Positions 9,116-17,344 of a DNA stretch of 64,000 nt are shown here, one piece after another. The notes under the pieces are model-generated. The model did not search any database. It was given only the letters and a program-made list of their open reading frames with translations, and was not told the DNA's origin. The stretch's first letter is position 1, and each line of letters starts with the position of its first letter. The translations under genes were made by a program, and so were the position numbers. Source of the DNA: Ruminococcus turbiniformis (GTDB lineage Bacteria; Bacillota; Clostridia; Lachnospirales; Lachnospiraceae); the NCBI RefSeq assembly GCF_020687545.1, contig NZ_JAJEQX010000007.1, forward strand, positions 1 to 64,000, in the 5' to 3' direction.

Positions 9116-9148
9116 TTTAATCTTCCTTTAATCTTCCGCTTTTATACT
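9116..9148 (+). promoter_or_regulatory. Tandem 11-mer operator and promoter of the second PepSY gene
   Basis: Two perfect head-to-tail copies of TTTAATCTTCC (9116-9126 and 9127-9137) are followed by exactly 5 bases and TATACT (9143-9148). The direct repeat with an 11-bp period fits an OmpR-type dimer bound to one face of the helix, overlapping the missing -35. The spacing to the -10 is identical to that of the site at 8027. Confidence 0.65.
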
Positions 9149-9209
9149 GACAGTATAAAAAGAGAGAATCTTGATTTACTTCATTATAAAGGAGAGGAGG
9201 AGCATAAAA

Positions 9210-9758
9210 ATGAGAAAGAGATACCTCACGGCTCTTGCGGGGATGGTGCTTGCTGCGGCGCTTATGACAGGCTGCGGAGCAGCGCGGGGAAGCCAGTCGT
9301 CGGGAACAGGAAGCGGTTCAGATATATCAGGGAGAACAGAGGAAGAGATGCAGGCTGAGATTGATTCGCTCCGTCAGGAACTTGATGAATTGAAGAATGC
9401 GCAGGAGCAGAGCACAGCAGAAAACGGCCAGAGCAGCAGTCAGGCTTCATCTTCAGACCAGAACAGTGCGCAGGCATCATCCGGGGATCAGGGAACAGCC
9501 GGTCAGACGGCGGAAGACAGTCAGTCCGGCACGGGAAATATGGGCGGATCAGATGTGCAGATCTCGCAGGAGGAAGCACAGAATATCGCACTCGAGAGAG
9601 TGCCGGGAGCCACGGCCCAGCATATCTCGATTGAGCTGGAATATGATGACGGCTGGTATATATATGAAGGAGATATCCTTTACAACAGAACGGAATACGA
9701 GTTTGAGATTGATGCCAATACGGGAACGATCCTGAAGTGGGAACAGGAACAGTGGTGA
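9210..9758 (+). CDS. PepSY-domain lipoprotein with coiled-coil linker
   Basis: A 182-aa lipoprotein with lipobox cysteine C22 (ALMTGC), a Glu/Leu-heptad segment (EEEMQAEIDSLRQELDELK, likely coiled coil), a Ser/Gln/Gly-rich linker, and one C-terminal PepSY module resembling the last module of the 8118 protein (YNRTEYEFEIDANTGTILKW). The ATG at 9210 follows GGAGAGGAGG and gives a proper signal peptide; an in-frame ATG 39 bases upstream would spoil it. It shares promoter design with 8118 and is presumably co-regulated by the adjacent two-component system. Confidence 0.85.
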   Translation: MRKRYLTALAGMVLAAALMTGCGAARGSQSSGTGSGSDISGRTEEEMQAEIDSLRQELDELKNAQEQSTAENGQSSSQASSSDQNSAQASSGDQGTAGQTAEDSQSGTGNMGGSDVQISQEEAQNIALERVPGATAQHISIELEYDDGWYIYEGDILYNRTEYEFEIDANTGTILKWEQEQW

Positions 9759-9773
9759 GAAAATGATTTTGCA

Positions 9774-9813
9774 GAAGGGGCGCCTTTGTTTACAGAGGGC
9801 GCTCCTTCTTGTA
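9774..9813 (+). terminator. Probable terminator after the second PepSY gene
   Basis: AAGGGGCGCC pairs with GGCGCTCCTT (one G-T pair) and is followed by a T-rich stretch (CTTGTATT). Confidence 0.6.
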
Positions 9814-9848
9814 TTATAAATATGTAAAAACGAGAGAGGTGAGCATGA

Positions 9849-10037
9849 ATGAAACGAAAAGAGCGTGTAAGCTGTGAGACGTGTGCCTTCTATATATATG
9901 ATGACGAGTACGGGGCATACATGTGTGATATGAATATGGATGAAGACGACTATGTGCGTATTATGTCGGACAGGTATTACCAGTGTCCGTATTACAGAAA
10001 CGGCGATGAGTATGCTGTTGTCAGAAAGCAGATGTAG
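9849..10037 (+). CDS. Small cysteine-containing protein, DUF6472-like
   Basis: A 62-aa acidic protein with CETC near residue 12, further single cysteines in the middle (MCDMN) and CPYY near the end, and a terminal VVRKQ. This matches my recollection of the DUF6472 family of small Clostridia/Lachnospiraceae proteins. The cysteine spacing suggests metal binding, but the function is unknown. GAGAGGTGAG lies just upstream of the start. It precedes the HAD phosphatase gene in the same direction by about 30 bases and may be co-transcribed with it. Confidence 0.7.
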   Translation: MKRKERVSCETCAFYIYDDEYGAYMCDMNMDEDDYVRIMSDRYYQCPYYRNGDEYAVVRKQM

Positions 10038-10070
10038 GATGAAAAGAGAAGCGGGCTGGAGGTGAAGACG

Positions 10071-10784
10071 ATGAAAAAGGCGGTTCTGTTTGACGTGGAT
10101 GATACGCTGTATGACCAGACAGTGCCTTTTAAGGAGGCATACAGTGAATATTTCGGACCGGACGCGGCGGTGCCGGCGGATGAACTTTATCCGGTATCGA
10201 GAAAATACAGCAATCAGGTGTTTGCCAGGGCTATGTCAGGGGAAATGTCCATGGAAGAGATGTACATTTATCGTATGCAGAAAGCGTTTGAGGAATTTGG
10301 TGTAAAGATCAGTGATGAAGATGCACTCGGATTCCAGTATGCTTATGTGAACCGGCAGAGGAATATCCATATGACGCCCCTGATGAGAGAACTTCTTGCG
10401 TGGTGTTCCGGGCGGGCACCGCTTGGGATTATCACAAACGGCCCTTCGGGGCATCAGTGGGACAAGGTGAAGGGACTGAAGGCGGAGCAGTGGATTCCCC
10501 GCGAAAATGTATTCATCTCGGCGGAAGTCGGGGCGGCGAAGCCGGATCGGGCGATCTTTGATCTGGCGGCGCGCAGGATGAAAGCGGAAGAAGCGCAGAA
10601 GTGGTTTGTCGGTGATGCGTATGAGCTGGATATCGAAGGAGCGATGAATGCCGGGTGGAAGACAGTGTGGATCAACCGGAGAGGGAATTTAAGGCCGGAT
10701 GGAAAACCTGCGCCGGAGTATGAGGTGAGATCGGAAGAAGAGCTTTTTGCGGTGATGCAGGAGGTATTGGACAGTGACCGGTGA
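10071..10784 (+). CDS. HAD-superfamily hydrolase (subfamily IA)
   Basis: A 237-aa soluble phosphatase-like protein. Motif I is FDVDDTLYD (D8, D10), motif II is in the LGIITNG strand, and the lysine and acidic residues of motifs III/IV are in AAKPDRAIF and FVGDAYELDIEGAMNAGW. A helical cap lies between motifs I and II. The ATG at 10071 is chosen because GGAGG at 10058-10062 is 8 bases upstream; an in-frame GTG at 10062 overlaps that site. The substrate is unknown. The acetyltransferase gene overlaps its end by 11 bases, so the two are translationally coupled. Confidence 0.9.
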   Translation: MKKAVLFDVDDTLYDQTVPFKEAYSEYFGPDAAVPADELYPVSRKYSNQVFARAMSGEMSMEEMYIYRMQKAFEEFGVKISDEDALGFQYAYVNRQRNIHMTPLMRELLAWCSGRAPLGIITNGPSGHQWDKVKGLKAEQWIPRENVFISAEVGAAKPDRAIFDLAARRMKAEEAQKWFVGDAYELDIEGAMNAGWKTVWINRRGNLRPDGKPAPEYEVRSEEELFAVMQEVLDSDR

Positions 10785-11271
10785 AGGATATCTGTGGCGA
10801 TATGAAAGAGCTGTGACAGACGATACAGATAAGATTACAGAATTAGTATCAGAAACAATACGGACTGTGTATCCGCAGTATTATCCGTCCGGAGTAGTAG
10901 AATTTTTCTGCTTGCTTCACAGGCGGGATCAGATAGAGAAAGACATTCAGGAAGGAAATGTGCGGGTACTGCGTTCATGTGGAAAGATTATCGGAACAGG
11001 GACTCTGAACGGGCATCATATCACAAGAGTATTTGTGATGCCTGAGCATCAGCATCAGGGATGCGGAACGTATATTATGCATGAACTGGAACGGGAAATT
11101 GGTGAGAAATATAGCAGTGCGGTGCTGGATGCGTCGCTGCCTGCAAGCTGTCTGTATGAGAAGATGGGATACTGTACTGTCAGACATGAGCGGATAAAGG
11201 CGGCGGAAGACGCCGTGCTTGCGTATGAAGTAATGGAAAAAAATTGTGTGATTATTCTCCTGACAAATTGA
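10774..11271 (+). CDS. GNAT family N-acetyltransferase
   Basis: A 165-aa acyltransferase of the GNAT fold. The acetyl-CoA loop is V-x-MPEHQHQGCGTYIM, the Q/R-x-x-G-x-G/A signature, followed by LDASLPASCLYEKMGY, the usual motif B. It starts with GTG at 10774, preceded by AGGAGG at 10759-10764 inside the HAD gene. Codon use is visibly AT-richer than in the HAD gene. The substrate is unknown. Confidence 0.88.
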   Translation: MTGEGYLWRYERAVTDDTDKITELVSETIRTVYPQYYPSGVVEFFCLLHRRDQIEKDIQEGNVRVLRSCGKIIGTGTLNGHHITRVFVMPEHQHQGCGTYIMHELEREIGEKYSSAVLDASLPASCLYEKMGYCTVRHERIKAAEDAVLAYEVMEKNCVIILLTN

Positions 11272-11349
11272 CATAAAGAAAAATTAGGAATAAAATGGAA
11301 AAGGCAGTATTTGTCTTTTAAAGAAATTAATTTATGTTGGGAGGACGTT

Positions 11350-14232
11350 ATGAGGGCGAGGCTTAAAAGGCTGACTGCATATGCGGCAGCAGTAGTATTG
11401 TTAGTTACTTCCGGAATTACGATGGACGTTTCGGCAGCAGATGCGGAAGGCAACACGCAGGAAATAACAGTTACGTACGGGCAGACAGAAGCCAGGACAA
11501 TGTTTGAAATGATCAATGATTTCCGAACAGGTGATGATGCCTGGGCGTGGGATGAAAGCAATGAGAACAAGATTTCCTATGACGGTCTGTCTGAATTGCA
11601 GTATGATCCGGTTCTCGAGGAGGTCGCTATGCAGAGGGCGGCGGAAATAGCTGTCTATTATTCGCATACAAGACCGAACGGAAGCGACTGCTTTACTGCA
11701 TATCCTGCCGGTTATAACGGAAAGGGAGAGAACATTGCCTATGGCTATGAATCAGCAGAAGCGGTTTTCATTGCATGGCGGGAAGACAATGAAGATTTTG
11801 CCGGGCAGGGACACCGGCGCAATATGCTGGGGAATTTTAATGCTGTCGGCATTGGTCATGTCACCTACAACGGAGTTGAATACTGGGTACAGGAATTTGG
11901 GCTTACAGCCAATCCTATAAAAACACCGGGTGAAGCAGTAGACGGTCAGAGGACTGTTTCCATTGAAATGCCGTCTGCGGAGCAGACTGTAACAGCTATG
12001 TCCATTGACGGAAAGACAGTTACTTACAGTCTGAACAATGTGCCGGATATTCTTCAGGGATTTGCCGGTATGCTTACCTCTGTTACCATAGAGACAAACC
12101 GTGGAAGAACATATACGATTGGTGCGCAGTGGGAGTATGATGAGGCAGCCAACGTACTCAAATTAAAGGATGGAACTTATACGCTTCCCTCGAATCTTTC
12201 AGATCCGAACGGCATACTGGAAGCGGGGATTGCTCTGCAGAGAATTAGTACAGACCTGGGTCCATGGGACGCTGAAAATTACCCGGTTACAAGCCGTACA
12301 GTGCATGAGGGACAGGCCTTAAGTATCACCCTGAATCCAGTGTATATAGAAAACAGTATAACAGGCTATTCCTGGTATAAGCTTGAAAACGGTGTATTAT
12401 CGGCTATTTCAGGCGCCACAGGAAAAACATATGAAAAGACTGATATCAGTGCAGACGATGCCGGAAAGTATGTTGCTGTTTATGAGGTTTACGGACAAAT
12501 GTGCATCACTCCGGCGAAGACAGTAACGGTCACTCAGCATACATGGGATGAAGGCAAAATCACAACGGAACCCGGTGAGACTACAGAGGGTGTAAAGACT
12601 TATACATGTACATATGCAGGATGCGGGGCTACAAAGACAGAGACGATTCCTCCGACAGGAGAGCATAAGCACACTGTTGTGACAGATCCAGCCGTGGAAG
12701 CGACCTGCACGGACCCGGGCCTGACAGAGGGAAGCCACTGTTCCGTGTGCCATGAAGTGCTTACAGCACAGCAGGAAGTTCCCGCACTTGGACATAAGTG
12801 GGACAATGGAACTGTGACAAAAGAGGCGACGTGCGGAAAAGCAGGCGAGAAGACATATACCTGTGAAAGATGTAAGACTACAAAGACCGAAGAAATTCCT
12901 GCGACAGGAGAGCACACTGTTGTGACAGATCCGGCTGTGGAAGCGACCTGCACGGACCCGGGCCTGACAGAGGGAAGCCACTGCTCCGTGTGCCATGAAG
13001 TGCTTACAGCACAGCAGGAAGTTCCCGCACTTGGACATAAGTGGGACAATGGAACTGTGACAAAAGAGGCGACGTGCGGAAAAGCAGGCGAGAAGACATA
13101 TACCTGTGAAAGATGTAAGACTACAAAGACCGAAGAAATTCCTGCGACAGGAGAGCACACTGTTGTGACAGATCCGGCAGTGGAAGCGACCTGCACAAAG
13201 ACCGGACTGACGGAGGGAAGCCACTGTTCCGTATGCGGCGAAGTGATCGTGAAGCAGGAAGTGGTTCCGATGAAGGATCATAGCTATGGTGAAGGTGTAG
13301 TTACGAAAGAGCCGACCTGTACAGAGACTGGTGAAATGACATATACATGTTCTGTATGCGGAGGTACGAAGACGGAAGCTGTCGATAAGCTGGAACATAC
13401 AGCTAAAACACTTCCGGCAGTGGAGCCGACCTGTACAGAGAGCGGTCTGACGGAAGGCAGTGTATGTGCGGTATGCGGCACAACGCTTGTTGAGCAGAAT
13501 GTTGTGGAGCCTCTCGGACATGACTGGGATGAGGGTGAGGTTATATCCGAGGCAACTTGTACAGAAGCAGGAGCGATAAAATATACCTGTAAGAGATGTG
13601 AAGAGACGAAGACCGTCGCTGTAGATGAGAAAGGTCATACACCGGAGGTGATTCCGGGAAAAGATGCGACATGTAAAGACACGGGCCTGACAGAAGGAAG
13701 CAAGTGTTCTGTATGCGGTGTGATTCTGAAAGAGCAGGAAGTGATTCCGGTTCTGACAGAGCATGCATGGGATGAAGGAACCGTTCTGGAAGAAGCGACC
13801 TGTACAAAAGACGGCCAGATGCTTTATACATGTACTGTCTGTGAAACTACGAAGACAGAAACGATTGAAGCGCCGGGACACACTGTAGTTATAGATCCGG
13901 CTGTAGATCCGACTTATACGGAGGAGGGCCTGACAGAAGGAAGTCACTGTTCTGTATGCGGCGAAATCCTGAAAGAGCAGATGGTAGTTCCGAAACTTGA
14001 GAAACCAGCCGGCGGAGATGAGAATAACGGAACGACAGGCAATACGGAAGACACAGGAAATACAACAGGAGCAGCAGGCACGACAGGTACAGACAACAGT
14101 GCATCAAATACAGCGAACAAGGCTGTGAAAACCGGAGATACAGGAAATATTCTTCCGACAGCTGTTATGCTTATCGCAAGTCTTTCTGTGATCGGAGCCG
14201 TTCTTGTCGGAAAGAAGAGAAGACTTTTCTGA
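11350..14232 (+). CDS. Secreted CAP-domain surface protein with Cys-rich repeats and cell-wall anchor
   Basis: A 960-aa exported protein. A signal peptide (residues 1-28, ending VSA) is followed by a CAP/SCP-PR1 domain (about 45-180, with GENIAYGY, GHRRNML and YWVQEFG). Further on come immunoglobulin-like segments and then, from about residue 395, nine or so repeats containing EATC...GLTEGSHCSVC and TYTC..C..TKTE cysteine motifs. The C-terminus has a Gly/Thr/Asn-rich spacer, KTGDTGN, a hydrophobic helix and KKRRLF, a sortase-type anchor with a variant signal. ATG 11350 is chosen because GGGAGG lies 5 bases upstream and the signal peptide then starts cleanly. Host or matrix interaction is an inference from the architecture. 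Confidence 0.88.
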   Translation: MRARLKRLTAYAAAVVLLVTSGITMDVSAADAEGNTQEITVTYGQTEARTMFEMINDFRTGDDAWAWDESNENKISYDGLSELQYDPVLEEVAMQRAAEIAVYYSHTRPNGSDCFTAYPAGYNGKGENIAYGYESAEAVFIAWREDNEDFAGQGHRRNMLGNFNAVGIGHVTYNGVEYWVQEFGLTANPIKTPGEAVDGQRTVSIEMPSAEQTVTAMSIDGKTVTYSLNNVPDILQGFAGMLTSVTIETNRGRTYTIGAQWEYDEAANVLKLKDGTYTLPSNLSDPNGILEAGIALQRISTDLGPWDAENYPVTSRTVHEGQALSITLNPVYIENSITGYSWYKLENGVLSAISGATGKTYEKTDISADDAGKYVAVYEVYGQMCITPAKTVTVTQHTWDEGKITTEPGETTEGVKTYTCTYAGCGATKTETIPPTGEHKHTVVTDPAVEATCTDPGLTEGSHCSVCHEVLTAQQEVPALGHKWDNGTVTKEATCGKAGEKTYTCERCKTTKTEEIPATGEHTVVTDPAVEATCTDPGLTEGSHCSVCHEVLTAQQEVPALGHKWDNGTVTKEATCGKAGEKTYTCERCKTTKTEEIPATGEHTVVTDPAVEATCTKTGLTEGSHCSVCGEVIVKQEVVPMKDHSYGEGVVTKEPTCTETGEMTYTCSVCGGTKTEAVDKLEHTAKTLPAVEPTCTESGLTEGSVCAVCGTTLVEQNVVEPLGHDWDEGEVISEATCTEAGAIKYTCKRCEETKTVAVDEKGHTPEVIPGKDATCKDTGLTEGSKCSVCGVILKEQEVIPVLTEHAWDEGTVLEEATCTKDGQMLYTCTVCETTKTETIEAPGHTVVIDPAVDPTYTEEGLTEGSHCSVCGEILKEQMVVPKLEKPAGGDENNGTTGNTEDTGNTTGAAGTTGTDNSASNTANKAVKTGDTGNILPTAVMLIASLSVIGAVLVGKKRRLF
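12670..13155 (+). repeat. Two near-identical 243-bp in-frame tandem repeats in the CAP protein
   Basis: Units at 12670-12912 and 12913-13155 (81 codons each, residues 441-521 and 522-602) differ at only about three bases. A third, diverged unit starts at 13156. The near-identity points to a recent duplication or gene conversion and to a length-variable surface stalk. Confidence 0.9.
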
Positions 14233-14282
14233 ACTGAAAAGTTAAAAGGTTGCAGCAAGCAGCAATATTAAAAAAGTTTTAG

Positions 14283-14323
14283 CCCCTGCAGAGATTGCGA
14301 GTCAATGTCTGCAGGGGTTTTTG
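14283..14323 (+). terminator. Intrinsic terminator after the CAP gene
   Basis: CCCCTGCAGA (14283-14292) pairs with TCTGCAGGGG (14308-14317), followed by TTTTT. Confidence 0.88.
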
Positions 14324-14347
14324 ACAAAGAAAGGAGTGTGTGATATT

Positions 14348-14575
14348 GTGTTCGGAAGGAAGAAGAAAACACATTCGTACCACATCGAATCCTACAATCC
14401 TTCCACCCATGTCCCGGCTGTCCGCAGCAGCATCTGCACCGGAGAGCAGGTGGCCGGGTTTAAGGAGATTTCAACAGGAAGATTCGAGGAGGTCATGCTG
14501 ATTCAAAACAGCGGTGACCTGCAGGCTTTCCGGGAACAGTACGGGATTGAAGGCGAGATTGAAAAAATTTATTGA
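14348..14575 (+). CDS. Small hypothetical protein
   Basis: A 75-aa protein beginning MFGRKKKTHSYHIESYNPS and containing one short conserved-looking block (CTGEQVAGFKEISTGRFEEV). I do not recognise the family. The GTG start at 14348 is preferred because the ribosome site AAGGAG (14331-14336) is downstream of the in-frame TTG at 14321, which lies in the terminator tail. It directly precedes the helicase gene in the same orientation, so it may be the first gene of that operon. No signal peptide or membrane segment is present. Confidence 0.6.
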   Translation: MFGRKKKTHSYHIESYNPSTHVPAVRSSICTGEQVAGFKEISTGRFEEVMLIQNSGDLQAFREQYGIEGEIEKIY

Positions 14576-14601
14576 GAGACTGAAAAGATTTATGGAGAGG
14601 C
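14560..14601 (+). repeat. 21-bp imperfect tandem duplication across a stop codon
   Basis: Two adjacent 21-base units starting TGAAAA(A/G)ATTTAT at 14560 and 14581 differ at four positions. The first holds the end of the small upstream gene including its TGA; the second forms the spacer before the helicase gene. Confidence 0.7.
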
Positions 14602-14614
14602 GGAGAATGATTCA

Positions 14615-17344
14615 ATGAAAGAACCTGTATCAAAAGACATCAGTGATCTGACCATATACAGGAAAATACTTCCTGCGCACCCGGCGTCCTTTTCGGAATT
14701 TCCGGAGGCGCTTCACCCTGATCTGAAGACATATCTGACAGAACACGGCATACCGCGGCTTTATACCCACCAGGCTGAGATGTTTGAGGCGGCGCGCAGC
14801 GGAGAAAATGTGGTGATTACGACTTCCACGGCGAGCGGGAAGACGCTGGGGTTCCTTCTCCCGGTGCTTCAGGCGGTGCTGGAAGACCCGCTTACGAGGG
14901 CGGTTTTTGTATATCCGACAAAGGCACTTGCGAGCGATCAGTACCGGGCGCTCCAGCCGTTTCTTGAATATTTCGGGGAGGGAAAGATCTGCGCAGGCGT
15001 CTATGACGGGGACACAATGAAGGCAGAGCGCAGCCGGATCAGAAAGAGTGCGAACATCATACTTACAAATCCGGAGATGCTAAATGCAGCGTTTCTGCCG
15101 AACCACAGCAAATACGGGTTTGACTTTATCTTTACGAATCTGAAGTACGTGGTGATTGACGAGCTTCACAGCTACAGGGGCGCGTTCGGCGCGCATCTGG
15201 CAAATATTTTCCGGAGGATGAAGCGGGTGTGCGGTTATTACCGTTCGAAACCGCAGTTTTTGTGCAGTTCGGCTACGATTGCGAACCCGGTGGAACTGGC
15301 GGAACGGATCTGCGGGGAGAAGTTTGCGCTGATCGACAGAGACGGCTCGCCTGCGCCGGAGAAGGAGTACCGGATTATACAGCCGCCGGAGATCAAAGGA
15401 AGCAACGATAAAATCTATGGCAGACGGTCCGCGTCCTCGGTGGCTGCGGAAATGATTCCCGAACTGACGGAAGAAGACCGCCATTTTATCGCTTTCGGGC
15501 GGAGCCGGAGAAATGTGGAAGTTATTTTAAAGGAATCGAGGGACAGGCTGGATGCGGCAGGTTTTCTCGGAAAGGGAGACGGCGGGAAAATCGCCGGATA
15601 CCGGGGCGGCTACACTCCTTTAGAGCGGCGGGAGATTGAGAGAAAAATGGCAGAAGGGGAGCTCTCCGGTCTGGTGTCCACCAATGCGCTCGAACTGGGA
15701 ATTGACATCGGAAATTTGGATTCCACGGTGATCGTAGGTTATCCCGGCACGCGTGCTTCCTTCTGGCAGCAGACCGGGCGCGCCGGACGGAGCAGGGGCG
15801 AACAGGGCAGATGTATCAATTATCTCATACTGGAAAACCAGCCTTTTGACCAGTACATTGCCATTGATCCGGAGTGGCTCTTCTCACAGGGGAGCGAGAA
15901 TGCAATCGTAGATCCGGACAACCTGCTTATCCAGCTTGCACATATCCGGGCGGCCGCGGCGGAGATGCCGCTTTCGCTGGATGATATTGCGCTGTTTCCG
16001 GATCTGGGAGAAGTGATTCCAGTGCTTCTGAATGCGGAGGAAGTAAAGAGCCTGTCCGGGCGGTTTTCATGGTCAGGTCCGGCATTTCCGGCGGGAGATT
16101 ACAGTCTCCGGAATATGGACAGAACCAGATTTAAGCTGATCGTAAAAGAACAGGTCGAGTTTACGGACGGGGTGAGACAGGCGGCGGGTCCGGGACGTGA
16201 AGTTACGGAAATGGACGAGACGCAGGCGTATCATGAACTTCATCCGGGCGCGGTCTACATGCATGAAGGTACGCTGTACGAAGTGCTGAAACTGGATCTC
16301 GTCAGCAGAACCGCTGAGGCGGTGCCGTTTGAGGGAAATTACTATACTGTGCCTGCGGGAACAGAAGAGACACGGATTCTCCAGGCATTCCATGAAGAGA
16401 CGGTTGGACGGACGACAGTACACTTTGGAGATGTCAATGTCAATGAAATTGTTTCCATGTTTAAGAAGCTGCAGTTCCACAACCACCAGAATCTCGGATA
16501 CGTGGAGCTGACACAGCCTCTTCAGAAAGACTATGACACGGAGAGTACGTGGATTGAGATTCCGGAAAATGTGACAGACGTATACAGAAGCCTGCTTATG
16601 CCGAACCGGCTCGGAGAGCTTGTTCTGAACGACCATTTTGAGGGACTCTGCTATGCCCTGAAAAATGCTGCCATGATGACAACGATGACGGCCCGGGATG
16701 ATATCGATGCGGTTGTCTCCAACAACGCCGCGATACCGGACGGGCGCAGGGAACAGATAGTCTCCCTCTTCATCTATGACAAATATGAGGGAGGTCTTGG
16801 ATATTCGGAGAAGATATCCGAGCTTGTGCCGCAGATTATTGCAAATGCCGTCCGTATGGTTGAGGGATGTCCGTGCGAAAGCGGATGTCCGGCTTGCGTG
16901 GGAGATTACAGTCTGGATAAGAAGATGGTGCTCTGGGGGCTGAAGAACCTGCTGGAGGAGAGTGAGCCGCCGGAGTATGAACAGAAACAGATTGAGGAAT
17001 CACGTCCGTTTGTTCAGAAAGGATTTTCTTTCTACAAACTGCCGGAAGAGTGGGCGGAATTCTGCGATTCCGTGATCAGAAGCGGGGAGAGCGGCGGCGC
17101 ATTTCTGAGAACAGTTGAGGCGGCAGATGTCAGCGGGCACAGACTGATTCTCACCGTGGGAAACGCGTTCTATGAGGAGTGGCTTATGGACCCGGACAAT
17201 GTGCGCGGACTGGAAAATACGATACGTTACCATGCAGTATGTCCGTCGGATATGCGCATTGAAGTGAGAGTGAGCGAAGACCGCGGCAGAGCGGAAAAGA
17301 TCAGAGGAAAACTCCGGAGAAGATATGAAGACAGACTTTCGTGA
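14615..17344 (+). CDS. MrfA-like DEAD/DEAH-box helicase with C-terminal Zn cluster (DUF1998)
   Basis: A 909-aa SF2 ATPase. The Q-like region is followed by Walker A TASGKT (residues 72-77), motif Ia PTKALASDQ, a DELH box (motif II), SSATI (motif III), and motifs IV-VI ending QQTGRAGR. The C-terminal DUF1998 region has the CxCx3CxxC cluster (C752, C754, C758, C761) that is the hallmark of MrfA/YprA, a 3'-5' helicase in mitomycin-type DNA adduct repair in Bacillus. At 909 aa it is longer than MrfA (about 750 aa), with extra sequence after the cysteine cluster. The end overlaps the UvrD-type gene by 20 bases. Confidence 0.9.
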   Translation: MKEPVSKDISDLTIYRKILPAHPASFSEFPEALHPDLKTYLTEHGIPRLYTHQAEMFEAARSGENVVITTSTASGKTLGFLLPVLQAVLEDPLTRAVFVYPTKALASDQYRALQPFLEYFGEGKICAGVYDGDTMKAERSRIRKSANIILTNPEMLNAAFLPNHSKYGFDFIFTNLKYVVIDELHSYRGAFGAHLANIFRRMKRVCGYYRSKPQFLCSSATIANPVELAERICGEKFALIDRDGSPAPEKEYRIIQPPEIKGSNDKIYGRRSASSVAAEMIPELTEEDRHFIAFGRSRRNVEVILKESRDRLDAAGFLGKGDGGKIAGYRGGYTPLERREIERKMAEGELSGLVSTNALELGIDIGNLDSTVIVGYPGTRASFWQQTGRAGRSRGEQGRCINYLILENQPFDQYIAIDPEWLFSQGSENAIVDPDNLLIQLAHIRAAAAEMPLSLDDIALFPDLGEVIPVLLNAEEVKSLSGRFSWSGPAFPAGDYSLRNMDRTRFKLIVKEQVEFTDGVRQAAGPGREVTEMDETQAYHELHPGAVYMHEGTLYEVLKLDLVSRTAEAVPFEGNYYTVPAGTEETRILQAFHEETVGRTTVHFGDVNVNEIVSMFKKLQFHNHQNLGYVELTQPLQKDYDTESTWIEIPENVTDVYRSLLMPNRLGELVLNDHFEGLCYALKNAAMMTTMTARDDIDAVVSNNAAIPDGRREQIVSLFIYDKYEGGLGYSEKISELVPQIIANAVRMVEGCPCESGCPACVGDYSLDKKMVLWGLKNLLEESEPPEYEQKQIEESRPFVQKGFSFYKLPEEWAEFCDSVIRSGESGGAFLRTVEAADVSGHRLILTVGNAFYEEWLMDPDNVRGLENTIRYHAVCPSDMRIEVRVSEDRGRAEKIRGKLRRRYEDRLS

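Noticed and set aside
1684-10037. A full defence island around the NACHT gene
   Set aside because: Neighbours are a peptidase, a two-component system, lipoproteins and a tRNA; no restriction, toxin-antitoxin, CBASS or integrase genes were found, so only the single gene is proposed.
12670-13155. Repeat array considered as a CRISPR
   Set aside because: Units are 243 bp, contiguous, in frame and without spacers; they encode protein repeats.
12409-13947. A 512-codon minus-strand frame opposite the CAP-protein repeats
   Set aside because: It exists only because the repeated codons of the sense gene lack stops in reverse; it repeats with the same 81-codon period and has no start signals.
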